Below are positions 9,204 through 18,554 of a DNA stretch of 64,000 bases, piece by piece; within the stretch, counting starts at the first letter, position 1, and each line of letters starts with the position of its first letter. The stretch lies in the NCBI GenBank assembly GCA_013339765.2, contig CM023449.1, positions 34,609,702 through 34,673,701 on the forward strand, written 5' to 3'. Source of the DNA: Haemaphysalis longicornis (lineage: Eukaryota; Arthropoda; Arachnida; Ixodida; Ixodidae). The notes under the pieces were generated by a model. The model did not search any database. It was not told the DNA's origin and worked only from the letters and a program-made list of their open reading frames with translations. The position numbers and the translations under genes were made by a program.

Positions 9204-10080
9204 TTCATTTCAGTGAAACATTGCATGGTAACACGGAAGAACAGGGGGAAGCCATTTTTTCCGAGGGAAGGCCGACATATTAAAGTGTTTTTGGGTATTG
9301 CTGCTGCGCCCGATGTTTGATGCGAATTTAATTTTGTGAACGCCCCATCTGGCTACATTAAGAAGCGTGACTATATATTGCTCCGTGAGCGTGACATAAG
9401 CGCGAAAAGACCACGCCACAATGCAAAGGTCAAAAACACTTGTCTTTTTATCTTGTTGCGCCTTATTTTCACGTTTACATGATGTTGGCAATCCACTCCT
9501 TCTGTAAACTTTTGTGTCGTCGCCAGCGTCTGGGAGCGCCCAGCTGTGGTTGTGTTTCAAGTAAAGCGCACTTTACAACCGGTTTTGTTTAGTATGCCGT
9601 GCAGGCTATCTTTAGATCAAACAGTGTATCGCCCCGTCGTCACTGGAACGGACCGTTCGCCTTTGATCACTAATGTTCTAGATGTGATTATATGGTTCTC
9701 GAAGCATCAACATCTCGAAGGCAATCACCGCGGCGTCGGTTTCGCCGAAGCCAGTTTGCGTACGTCCCATCGTTGACTGCTGCTACGCCGCTTGTGTTTG
9801 CTTTGAGTTTTTGTGGATCACAGGTTCGCTCCAATAAACTTCTGTTCCTTAAAAACGTGCGTCGTCCTTGGCTACGCGGCATCTTTAAATCACCGCCAAA
9901 AATACCGAAAATTTTTTTTAGTTAGCTTGCACCGTATGGCTGTTAGAGCATCCCCTTCTTTTCTGATATTAGAAATAACTATGCAAAAATGGTCTCAATG
10001 AAACAACTGTACTTCGTAAGCAGGAAACTACCTTTCGTTGCCTAACAATTTTTAGCAAGCGTTATAAAATTCACGACTCA
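9204..10080. other. Block A conserved segment without assigned gene
   Basis: The segment is nearly identical in the other block A copies (32937-33787, 39875-40745). Open frames exist on both strands (for example 9210-9560 minus) but none has recognisable domains, and the copies are too similar for conservation to be informative. It has AATAAA at about 9834 after a GGTTCGCTCC stretch. A purine-rich GAGAAGGGAGAAAG tract lies just after it (10128-10168). Confidence 0.4.
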
Positions 10081-10393
10081 GTCTCAATACAAAATTACTC
10101 ATTTGGTGTCCTTTCAGTAAGCGAAAGAGAAGGGAGAAAGAAAGAGAAGGGAGAAGGAAGAGAAGGGATTTCAATGCCAGCACTCATTGGAAATTTCCGG
10201 GCATGCTTGCTTGAGATCACATACAGCAGCGCCTAGAGCTGTAGCCTGCTAACGAGGTGGCAGTAAAAAAAACTCTGCAGGAATTGATAGAATTGTCCAG
10301 TAATGCGTAGCACTCTGACGCCGCTTGTCTAGAGTGAGTTCTTCACAGCTAAATATGGCTGACTGTAGGGTTTAACGCGCCGACGCAACGCCA

Positions 10394-10487
10394 GCGATGA
10401 GGGCGCACCGTTGGAGGGTTCCGGATTAATTTTGACCACCTGGAGATCTTTAACGTGCGCCGAAATCTCGTACACACGGGCGTTTTT
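10394..10487 (-). mobile_element. Ruka-like SINE fragment in the R cassette
   Basis: GGTTCCGGATTAATTTTGAC followed by CACCTGGAGATCTTTAACGT is the inverted distal part of the tick SINE seen complete at 31155. The same fragment lies in every R cassette that extends this far (16425, 22173, 34130, 41068, 49355), so the SINE was there before the cassette spread. Confidence 0.65.
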
Positions 10488-10637
10488 GGCTATAAGTAGC
10501 GAACGATCTTTTGAAGTACTATTTGCTTCTTTTCGCCAGTGATGTAAATTTATACCGTTATGGGCCTTTACTTCGCTAACTGTTTTTTTTTTTTTTACAT
10601 GCCAGGTGTTTCAAACTTGGTCTATTTACGCTATTCT

Positions 10638-10690
10638 TTATTCGTACTTTAAACGCTCTTTTGCGGACTTCTTTCGGTTATTCTTCGGGT
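10638..10690 (-). CDS. Predicted terminal exon of the R mini-gene (basic tail)
   Basis: An acceptor-like ATCTCCCCCAG precedes ACCCGAAGAATAACC. Read in phase 1 (after a one-base carry from the donor exon) it encodes PKNNRKKSAKERLKYE and stops. The stop overlaps AATAAA (TACGAATAAAG), a compact end for a small gene. Copies at 16663-16715, 34369-34421 and 49593-49645 keep the frame with only Arg-to-Gln or Arg-to-His type changes, while the tandem decayed duplicate inside the intron has lost its AG and has early stops. A lysine/arginine-rich tail after a hydrophobic helix would suit the cytoplasmic end of a type I or tail-oriented membrane protein. In this copy the upstream core is out of phase by one base, so the gene may be broken. 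No transcript evidence is available. Confidence 0.3.
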
Positions 10691-11152
10691 CTGGGGGAGA
10701 TGTGTAAGTATTTTATTTTATTTCTATCTGTTTTATTTCTATTGTATTTTAATTTTAAACTTTGCATTCTATTATTTTATATTTAAATTCTGTCCGACCG
10801 ATTATCTACACTTACGCTATTATAACGATCAATGGTTACTTCCGCGAAATCTGAATTTTCGTAGTAATGCAGGCAGTTACATGGTTAGTCATTGTAGCTG
10901 TTTTTATTCCTATTTTGAACGTATTTTTTGCGGACTTTTTTTACTTATTCTTCGGTTTTGGGGTAGATGTGTAAGATGCATATTTTTCTCAATTTTGTCA
11001 GATCATCTTTGAACATTTTGACTAGATAGAGGCAATCTAGTATAGTCCCTCAGAAACTTTGCCTCTCTGTCTTTTGTTTTTTTTTTTTCAAAATTCTGTC
11101 CGACGAATTACCTCCGTTTACGCTATTGAGTTTTTTGTGGCCGCCCACTTAC

Positions 11153-11299
11153 CGGTGTAGTGCTGGAAGGGGTCCAGGGATAAGTATTATTATTACCAGG
11201 AGGAGTACAAAAAGGACCAGCACGAGTACTCCCACATGAAACAGTAATGAGAGGACGACGACTGATCCTTCTCCGAAGACTGTCCCATGGGGCGGGTTT
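11153..11299 (-). pseudogene. R cassette type I core: hydrophobic exon (frame disturbed)
   Basis: In one frame the core encodes about 30 almost wholly hydrophobic residues (VVVLSLLFHVGVLVLVLFVL, continuing LLVIIILI), long enough for one membrane helix. The homologous core at 60040-60185 has the same frame without indels in this stretch, and nearly every difference is a hydrophobic exchange (V/L, L/F, G/A, V/I), which suggests past selection on this frame. Near the donor this copy has one extra base relative to 60040, so it joins the terminal exon out of phase. An ATG at about 11288 (CCCCATGG) starts a different, 31-codon frame and is not in frame with the helix. It is preceded by TTTCTTTTTTCTG and AG and followed by GTAAGT. 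Confidence 0.4.
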
Positions 11300-11479
11300 C
11301 TATGGTTACAGAAAAAAGAAAGACGAGAAAGACGTCAGTTCGACTGTCTACAAGCCGCCGACAAATTAGCGTTATCGTCCCAATTACGCTCTTACGCGCT
11401 ACAGATGCACCGCTCCGCTGCTTACTTCGCGGTAGGTCAATACTAAGAGTTCTGAAAAATTGCAGACAGCAACAAGCTA

Positions 11480-11490
11480 TGCGCATGCGC
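11480..11490. promoter_or_regulatory. NRF1-like palindrome upstream of the R core
   Basis: TGCGCATGCGC is the consensus palindrome of NRF1-type promoters. It occurs about 180 bases upstream of the core acceptor in this cassette, and equivalents are kept at 23177, 25656, 26929, 35209, 42162, 50424, 51972 and 60365. Conservation across the cassettes and the GC-rich setting suggest a TATA-less promoter. Function is inferred. Confidence 0.4.
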
Positions 11491-11830
11491 TGTCCGCACT
11501 ACGTTGTGAAATAATTAATTCAGCAAACCAAGCAAGTTGCGGCCCCTACATCAGCATCCCTTTGCCGGTGCTATTGATGCGTAGAAAGCAGAAAACTGGA
11601 CGGCGGGATAAGATGTTGGCTCCGTTAGAACAGTTCTGGGCGTTCGTTTACCGCTTCCAACCCAATCGTTCACCTGCATCTCCTATACCCCAACCCCAAC
11701 AACGAAGAGGAAAGCGTCAGTAGTGTCAGTAGCCACGGCGTCTGCTGCTGTGGTGGTGTAGAGGTTCCGCCTCAGCCTCCTGTTCTCACAGGTGGTGATT
11801 GCAGTCCGGCTGTTTACACTCGTAGTTTTT

Positions 11831-12137
11831 GTAGCGTGAGCTACACTGGTCGTGACTGAGCAGTTTCGCGTGGCTCCTGGAGAGCCGTGCTGCGCACGCG
11901 CGAGGAGCAGTGCCGTCTCCGGGCGCACAGCCAGCGCGCCGGAGCCACCGCCGCCGCGATTAGATTGGATTGCATTGGATTGGATTGGATTGGAGTGGAC
12001 TGGACCGGAAATTGTTTTAGCGGCAGTAAGCATGATAATCAAGCCACTCCTAGACAACCAGGAAACCCAAGAATAACCAGCTGAACCTTAGCTCACGCTT
12101 TCGTATATCCTGCCATAGTCGAGCAAAGCCACTGCTA
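11831..12137 (-). mobile_element. SINE-1, full length, in block A1
   Basis: Reading leftward from 12137: TAGCAGTGGCTTTGCTCGAC, AGGTTCAGCTGG, a central stretch with TGATTATCATGCTTACTGCC, a TCCAATCCAATCCAAT core, and GCAGCACGGCTCTCCAGGAG to the CAGTGTAGCTCACGCTAC end. This copy has a longer ATTGG run than its block A partners at 35556 and 42511. Confidence 0.7.
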
Positions 12138-12149
12138 TTTTTTTACATT

Positions 12150-12440
12150 TTATGGCTTAGGTTAGTGTTCGGTGCTTTAAATGATTGTTTCTGATCGTTA
12201 TGTTTTATTACGTTTGTTTACGTTACGTTTCGCTAAAGGGGGGCGAAGTAGCGCCAGATGCAGCCTTCTTTCATCCAAAAGCGCAAATGGACTTCGCTTT
12301 AGCCGTGTGCTGATAGGGCCGTCGGGTGGCGCTTTAGACACAGCCTTTTCGTTAACGGAGTGGCGCGTCTTATGTAAGGGACGTTCGAGTGCGGTGCAAG
12401 CAGGATACAGCAGAAGCTTCAACGGCAAACAAAAGTTGAA
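12150..12440 (+). repeat. S repeat, block A1
   Basis: The segment runs from GGTTAGTGTTCGGTGCTTTA to AGCAGAAGCTTCAACGGC. It has the CCGTCGGGTGGCGCTTTAGA box that defines the family. Copies lie at 26316, 35865, 42825, 51345 and 61170, and diverged members at 367 and 56725. It always follows SINE-1 or abuts an R cassette. Confidence 0.6.
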
Positions 12441-13425
12441 ACTTCCGGATGTTTGTAAAGACGCTACCTCTGCGAACGATCATTTGCTACACGAAAGTCA
12501 AGGTATGCTACCAGACAAATAGATACCGCGCCAGACTCATTCTGGCAATTCACAAACCACCGCCCAAAAGTCATTGTCACTCGGGCACAGCTTGAACCTT
12601 AGTTGCTCCCTTCCGGCGAAAATCTAGAGCCAGCGGGTTCTAGAAAAAGGCTGAGCGCAACAGAGAGCAAGTCTAACACTAAAATAGAACACGCAAAGCA
12701 TTTGTCAAAGACGGCGCCGATCAAAGGCGAACACAACACAAACGTTTCGATGGTGTCGGGGCAGTTCTCCCTTCTGGGCAGCTTGCACCCGATGCGTTCC
12801 CCATTTCTAAAATGCATTGACTGCGACGCCTGGGCACGTTTTTGGTAGGTAGTTGAATTCCGCGAAACGTGTCATTCTGTTCACAAACTAAAAAGCAACA
12901 ACAGTCACCTCTTTCAGGAAATTATTCAAACGCACTGCGTTACCACGTTTGCGAGTCAACTAACAACGAGACAAAAATCTCGATCCATCCCACACTGGGA
13001 CGGTAGATGACCAGTGAAGCTTTTTAGCGCACGACATCAAGGTTACACAGAATTTATTTGAAATTAAAGAAATGGTAAATTTTATTTCTGTTGATTGTTG
13101 GCGGCTGTCATTCCTAGGGAAGACAGTTACAGCCGTTTTCTGCTGAGCATTCGCGATAAAGTGGGCAGTGCCGCAGAAAATCAAAGCGCGTTTCTCAATG
13201 AAGAGAACGATGGCTACGACACGAATCTTTCTCCCATTCAACCTGAGTCAAAGTCTAAGTTCAAAATCCGATCTGTTACGACCGTATCTAAATGGCGTAA
13301 TCTGACAGACACCGGCTTCCTACACCGTGGACGCTGGCTTCATAACGTGAGGGACCAAGGTTCCACTTCGACCACGGCAAGCGTTTCGCTTGGGGCGCTT
13401 ATTATCGCTTATTATCATATCGCTT
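12441..13425 (+). other. U segment of block A1
   Basis: This conserved non-repetitive-looking segment is shared with 36150-37110, 43100-44065 and (split) 61445-61777 plus 63563-63775. It contains one recurrent small minus-strand frame (next entry). Its right end has CTTATTATCGCTTATTATCA words that form the target site of the element at 13431. Confidence 0.45.
12599..12817 (-). CDS. Recurrent 72-codon minus frame in U (uncertain)
   Basis: The frame starts at an ATG (MHFRNGERIGC) and ends in SRFSPEGSN, with a hydrophobic middle (FVLCSPLIGAVFDKC, then SILVLDLLSVALSLFL). The same frame is open at 36319-36537 with three changes, and its C-terminal half is kept at 61619 behind a different upstream sequence. 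The copy near 43280-43500 has an early stop after the hydrophobic part. Differences within the hydrophobic stretch are mostly conservative. No known family is recognised, and the reading could be chance in slowly diverging DNA. Confidence 0.2.
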   Translation of the reverse strand: MHFRNGERIGCKLPRRENCPDTIETFVLCSPLIGAVFDKCFACSILVLDLLSVALSLFLEPAGSRFSPEGSN

Positions 13426-13430
13426 ATTAG

Positions 13431-13885
13431 ATGCGACGCGTCGAGCATCTCTTGTCAGCGGCCGTGTCCTTCCCGCGTGCGTCCGTTGTTGTCCGCAACT
13501 CTCGCCCTCTCCTCTCCGATAGCGAACACTCTCTCGCGAGGGGCATTGGATTGGATTCGATTGGATTGACTTGGCTTGGAGTGGATTGGCTTTGGATTGG
13601 ATTGGATTAAAGTGGATTGTGTTGCGTCATGGCCGCGGCAGACGCACTGGCGCCGGCGCGTGCCCAGGTGAGAGCGAACACTTGCGCGCGGCGCTGCGCG
13701 TGCTTGCGCATGTGCAGTACTCTCTCTCTCTCCGCGGTCTCCTCTCCTTCGGGCGCGCTGCGCATATAACCGGTGTGCCGCACTCCGGCGGCCTTTCGGT
13801 CGACGGTTGCTCTCCGTTGCGCTTGAACCCCCCTCAGCGTCGCATCACACCAGGGTTCCCGCGAGGGGAGGTGGGCGTATTTTTT
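13431..13885 (+). mobile_element. GATGCGACGC element, insertion unique to block A1
   Basis: The element is absent from the equivalent sites at 37125-37150 and 44085-44110, which read through the CTTATTATCA words. Here TATCATATCGCTTATTA precedes and ATCATTATTCGCTTATTA follows it, a duplication of about 14 bases. Inside are GCATTGGATTGGATT runs, GGCAGACGCACTGGCGC, a CTCTCTCTCTCC run and GCGTCGCATCACACCAGGGT near the right end. Read on the minus strand, a GGTTCAAGCGC B-box-like site lies near the head. The longer target duplication argues for target-primed insertion (SINE-like), despite the inverted GATGCGACGC ends. Confidence 0.65.
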
Positions 13886-15948
13886 ATCATTATTCGCTTA
13901 TTATCATCGTCGTTTTGTAAAACTCATTGTGTAAAGTTGGCTTTCCAGCAGTGTGTTCAGGTGCTACGATCTACGGTGCACGTAAGGCCTAGAGAGCTTC
14001 GCTTTACTATCGTAAAAGTGTATCCACGAGTTGCTTAGTTCGATGCGATGACGACACAATTACTCCAACATCAACCCGGCAGAGCTGCGCTTTGTATTTC
14101 TTGCATATTACAAACGTGCTGCTGCGGTGTACGTATGACTCTCGAACACGCAAGTCAGCGTGCCCAACTCGGGTTCCCTCCGCGGTTCTTCCCGCGGCCT
14201 TCTGGGATCGTTCCGCACCAAAATGTGAATATTTCTTGTGACCAACACTAACAGCGTGTCACCTCCCTCTCCGGAACCTCCGCGAGCAGTGAAATTAGGG
14301 ACCAAAACAATTGAGCCCCTTTTACGAACTATCGTTGCGAAGTGGAAGGTAGCACGGGAACCCGCACATATGGTATTTGCGCGATTCTAAAACACCCCCA
14401 TTGTAACGCGCAGATAGGTTTACTTTACAACACGCCGGTTCTACCGCACATATCTGAAATACATGACACCAAGTATTCGGCAGAACATTATTGGACACAC
14501 GGAACTGGGGCCGCAAAAACCACTTTTTACACTCGTTTATTCATCGCTCTCTGGTATTAAAGCTGGAGCCGGGAACATCGGAAGCGTTTGCTGTTGGAAT
14601 GTGCAGATAAAGTAGGTACACTAAAACTTATACGCGTGATGTTGAATTGCTTTGGATTGATTTGGATTCCGCGAGGAGTTAGCGCTTGAAGCCGTTTTGA
14701 AGCATGTTTCATTTTGAGCCCGATTGTAACGCGCACAGCAATTTGAAGGCTACATTTAGGGAAACAAGAGCGCGCATTAGATTCGTGCCAATACGGTAGT
14801 CCTCATGGCAGGATGACTGTGGTCGAACGGGTTGTTCCGCCACCCCTTCACGCAGGTCAAGGGCGTTATGTATCTACTTTACGCTGCTTTACCCGCGCCA
14901 TAGTTGAACAGTCGGTGCGCGTGTCTCAGGCAACGCGTAGTTTGATTAAATACTAGAACAAGGCGGTGTATTTGCAAATTATTAGAGTAGTATAACACAG
15001 ATACATTAGCCTCTGCAGTGCGGTGACATGTCAGCACCCTGATACAAAAGGAATGCCATGAACGATCATGTGACAGACACACATAGTGAGACTGAGTCCA
15101 GCCTGCTGCCGAAGCCATAGGGTTTGCCAGGGTTTTGTCCGGAAAATGTCATGCATGGCAATTATTTTACTCATGAAAAATTGCGAATAATACATGAACA
15201 AAAAATTGTTCAAAATTAAGAGGGCGCAAGTTACATTTGCGCAGGAGGATACCCATTCGGAGTAGAGAAAAGACGGGTTCACTACGAAAAGATAACGTCC
15301 AAGTAAGGACACTCGCATTCCTAGAATGAACGCGTTCTTGTTTTGTATACTGGGGCCAAGAAAGACAAATCCTTAGCACTTCACCAAAGGCGTGTCTCAT
15401 AGCGCAAGTGTTGGGCGCGTCAATGTGACAAACTAATAATGGTACAGGAAAAGTGCCCCCAGATGACACTTTTAAAGCGAATTGACAGAGCGCACGACCA
15501 AACGCTCGGAAACTTCCCTGGTTCATACCGTACAGAGTAAGGGGAAACCAGTAGGGCAGCTCAACAAAACGGCTCGTTGGGCGGGTTGCTTCATGATTAC
15601 AGAAATAAGGTTGCGCGGAGTCGTAACGAGAACGTTGAGGTGACAGGATGCGAGCAGTGTGCCACATAAAATAGGGCTCGAGCGGCGAAACAATAGAAAT
15701 TTCTGATGATTGGCCCCTGAAAAAGAAGACCTTCGAAAAGAACGACGCGATCCCCTGAGCCAACTCGGCTGAGCTCTACAATAGCAAAAATAACAGATTT
15801 ATTAGCGTAACAATGAAGCAAAAAGACCGCAACAATTTCCCAGCAAAACAAGAATTAATCAAAACAGAACCTCAAGTTCCTGTATCCAGCATATTCACTT
15901 AAGTGACGGGCAGGCAAGTGGAAGTGTGCGGAGTATTTTCGCCTCAAA
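13886..15948. other. W segment of block A1, no assigned gene
   Basis: The segment is shared with 44100-44215 plus 46975-48892, where a LINE is inserted between the two parts. The longest frame is on minus at 15167-15763 (an ATG at about 15661 gives 166 codons, shared with 48114-48614). It has no recognisable motif, and differences between the copies include amino-acid changes, so it is not called a gene. An ACTGGGGCCAAG stretch and the GC-rich CCGCGGTTCTTCCCGCGG patch (14180-14197) are the only notable local features. Confidence 0.4.
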
Positions 15949-15949
15949 A

Positions 15950-16033
<84 letters not shown>

Positions 16034-16262
16034 TATTTATCAACTGAGTGTTTGATCGACTGATTGACCGGTTCACTGATTGAGTGACTGACTGACAGGT
16101 TGGTTGATTGATTGGTGTATTGATTGATCGATTTAATACGTCGAAGATACACCCGGGCAATGAGGCGGGCACGCCGCACTGAGGGTCTCCGGATTAGTTT
16201 TGACCACCTGGGTAGCGAAATCTCGACACACGGCGTCCGTGCGTTTCGCCTCCACCAGAAAA
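15949..16262 (-). mobile_element. Ruka-like SINE with (GATT)n tail
   Basis: A (GATT)n run of about 70 bases followed by decayed GATT words leads into GGCGGGCACGCCGCACTGAG, CCGGATTAGTTTTGACCACC and TTTCGCCTCCACCAG. This is the inverted body of the SINE at 31155, whose own tail is (CAAT)n, the complement. The tRNA head is missing. The copy at 48893-49190 has a shorter repeat run. Confidence 0.65.
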
Positions 16263-16945
16263 GCTGTAGCGTGCTAATGCTAATGAGGCGGCAGTAAAAA
16301 AACTCTGCAGGAATTCATAGAGTTGTCCACTAACGCGTAGCACTCTGATGCCGCTTGTCTAGAGAGTTCTTTACAGCCAAACAAGGCTGACTGTAGGGTT
16401 TAACGCGCCGACGCAACGCCAGCGATGAGGCGCGCCGTAGTGGAGGGTTCCGGATTAATTTTGACCACCTGGAGATCTTTAACGTGCGCCGAAATCTCGT
16501 GCACACGGGCGTTTTTGGCTATGAGTAGCGAACGATCTTTTGAAGTACTATTTGGTTCTTTTCGCCAGTGATGTAAATTAATACCGTCATGGGCCTTTAC
16601 TTCGCTAATTGTCTTTTTTGTACATGCCAGGTGTTTCAAACTTGGTCTATTTACGCTATTTTTTATTCGTACTTTAAATGTTCTTTTGCGGACTTCTTTT
16701 GGTTATTTTTCGGGTCTGGGGGAGGTGTAAGTATTTTTTTTTCTTTTATTTCTATCTAGTTTATTTCTATTGTATTTCAATTTTAAATTTTGCCTTCTAT
16801 TATTTTATATTTAAATTCTGTCCGACCAATGATCTACACTTACGCTATTACAACGATTAATGGTTGCTTCCGCGAAATCTGAATTTTCGTAGTAATGCAG
16901 GAAGTTACATGGTTAGTCATTGTAGATGTTCTTATTCGTATTTTT
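16263..16945 (-). pseudogene. R cassette, truncated copy ending block A1
   Basis: The part on the terminal-exon side is present, including an intact terminal exon at 16663-16715 (phase 1 reading PKNNQKKSAKEHLKYE, stop overlapping AATAAA) with its CCCCCAG acceptor. The core exon and promoter side are missing because sequence beyond 16945 belongs to a LINE. The equivalent full cassette is at 49190-51033. Confidence 0.4.
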
Positions 16946-16975
16946 TTATGTGCATAATAGCGGCGTGAGTCAGAA

Positions 16976-18554
16976 AAGACTATTCGGGGACGGGGGTTTC
17001 GGCTGTGACCCGCCACTGAACTGGAAGGTGCCTTCAAGAGAAAGTAAGGTCGAGTGTCGTGGACCGCTGTGAGATAGTGCTGGCTCTGGTAGGGGAGCCA
17101 GGAGTATTAAGAAGGGTGAGGTGGCGCTCCTGTACAAGACAGTGGAGAAGGCGGCCGAGTTCGGGGGTCTGTGGGTAGCCCAAAAGAGTGTGAGGGGCAT
17201 TGAAGTCACCCCCAAGGATCAGATTGGTCGTGGACGGAAGTGAGTGCAGGAACTTACCTAGGGCACTGAATAAAGAGGAAGTTAGTTACAGGGGGTTGTA
17301 GAAAGAGAAGAGGGCCAAGTGCGATTTTAAAAGAAGGATCATAATAGAAAACGCCAACTAAATATTTGGGAAGGGTAGAGGGTATGTCCAGTGGTTCCAC
17401 GAGCATGTCGCCACGCACATAAATGGACGCCAGCGGCGTGCTCGTAGGGCCATGATAGGCGCGGTAACCTGAAATGGTACAAGTGGCCCGGGCCGCTTGT
17501 ATCAGAAGAAAATGAGGAAGAAAAGGGCGGTTAAGGAGGTACTGTCTGAGAGGCGTCTTAGAGGTTTCGGCAGTTCCACTGCACTACCTCCAGGTCCTCA
17601 CCACTGTACATCTAGGTCAAGGTAGATGTAGGAGGACGGTCCTTTTTATTAGCCGGGGGGAGCGATTCTTGTAAAGTAGCAGCAATGAAAGCAAATGACT
17701 TGGGTGATTGGGCACTCAGCGCGGTAAGAACTTTGAGAATGGAGGTTCCGAGCTGAACCAATCGAGTGTGCTGGGTGGTGGACGTGCTTGCGACTAAGTC
17801 TACCAAAGGCATGAGTTGGGTTCCAGAGGTAGTTGTGAATGCTGCAAGGTACTCATTGAGCTGCGCAAGTTGGGAGGTAAGAAAGGTGGTGGTTGTTTTA
17901 AGTGTTTCGGTGAGAGAGTAAATCTGATGTTGCAATTCCTAGCAAATGGTCTGTTGTTCCCGCTGCTGGCGTTCGAGCAGAGCGAGTCGGAGGTCAAAGA
18001 GTGACGGCACTCCTCAATCAAAGAAAGTGAGGATGTAGCATTGCAGGAAGCGGGCGGTGGCACCGACAGTCCTTTCAGTACAAGCCCGGTGGCTTGTACA
18101 AGACTTTACACGCGACGCGAACATTTTCATGTTCATCTAATCACCTTTCCTCATCATCAACTCATTCCCCTCATCTATGCCCTGTGGCAAAATTAACGCT
18201 ATAAAAAAAGCCCGGTGGGGATGTGACCGGTGAGTCAGATGCAGGTTTAGAAGACGAAAGGGAAGGGGTGTCCCACGTGACCCGGCGCAAAGCTCTGCAG
18301 CGTTCAAACGCAGTTTTAGCACATGCGCGTTGCTTTGCGAGGAGGAAGGGGCAGTTAGGGTCAAGAGAGGGGAGAGTGTTCACCTCGCAATGAATGCGCC
18401 AGGGCAGAGAACATACGTGGGTGCTAGGGTCAGGTGGTAGAGGGGCGGCACAACGGCGGCACTTGGCCGGAGAACTATGCTGGGGGCACTGGTGAGCGCG
18501 GTGTCCCAGAGAGAGACAGCGGGTGCATGTGTAGGCTTGTGTGGGCGACATCAT
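16976..18554 (-). pseudogene. LINE 5' part: ORF1 zinc knuckles and ORF2 endonuclease start
   Basis: Read on minus, 18554-18171 encodes a gag-like ORF1 part with a CCHC knuckle (CTRCLSLGHRAHQC) followed by a second CRRC...C-type motif and basic residues. A further part, 17935-17612, is Thr/Leu-rich and may belong to ORF1. ORF2 begins near 17600 with VVQWNCRNL, then SGYRAYHGP and an IYVRGD-like block, and GDFNAPH at about 17200. These are the ordered landmarks of the APE-type endonuclease of I/R1/Jockey LINEs. Several frameshifts and stops interrupt it. Reverse transcriptase is absent: the copy ends at about 16976. Losing the 3' part and keeping the 5' part is the reverse of normal LINE truncation, so a deletion or recombination is likely. 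Confidence 0.65.

Larger units (their letters stand above)
10081..11830 (-). other. R cassette, copy in block A1 (type I core)
   Basis: Read on the minus strand, from right to left: a conserved upstream region (11300-11830) with an NRF1-like site; a pyrimidine-rich stretch ending in AG at 11300-11301; a 147 base core (11153-11299); a perfect GTAAGT donor at 11147-11152; about 460 bases of AT-rich intron-like DNA containing a decayed duplicate of the terminal exon (about 10920-10975); and the terminal exon at 10638-10690. The cassette continues into a SINE fragment and purine-rich DNA. The flanks are almost unchanged in the copies at about 22-27, 34-35, 41-42, 49-52 and 59-60 kb. The family is not recognised from known proteins. 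Confidence 0.5.
7008..16945 (+). repeat. Segmental duplication block A, copy 1
   Basis: This 9.9 kb block recurs, in the same orientation and order, at 31501-37945 (partial) and 38441-49900. All three begin GACTTTTTTTAGCAGAAAA-like sequence and run through the same landmarks: ACTAGAGGCCCCTCTACAAA, the AT-rich palindromic words, the R cassette, SINE-1, S and U segments, then the W segment. Copy 1 differs by two extra insertions (7778-8567 and 13431-13885) and by lacking the LINE that copy 3 has at 44215. A fourth, partial copy lies at 59451-63775. It ends near 16945, where the sequence stops matching 49880. Confidence 0.85.

Noticed and set aside
9210..9560. Minus-strand frame of 116 codons shared by three block A copies
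   Set aside because: The N-terminal half is identical because the DNA is recently duplicated. The C-terminal half changes frame with the poly-G region. No family resemblance.
11193..11486. 97-codon minus frame with an ATG in the NRF1-like site, ending FLYSSW
   Set aside because: It crosses the acceptor-like site and uses a frame different from the hydrophobic one. It is shortened by a one-base difference in the block A2 copy and carries no recognisable motif.
15167..15763. Long minus-strand open frame (up to 198 codons), also open at 48114-48614
   Set aside because: No motif or family resemblance. The ATG-initiated part is 166 codons, a length expected a few times by chance in 64 kb on six frames, and the copies differ by amino-acid changes.
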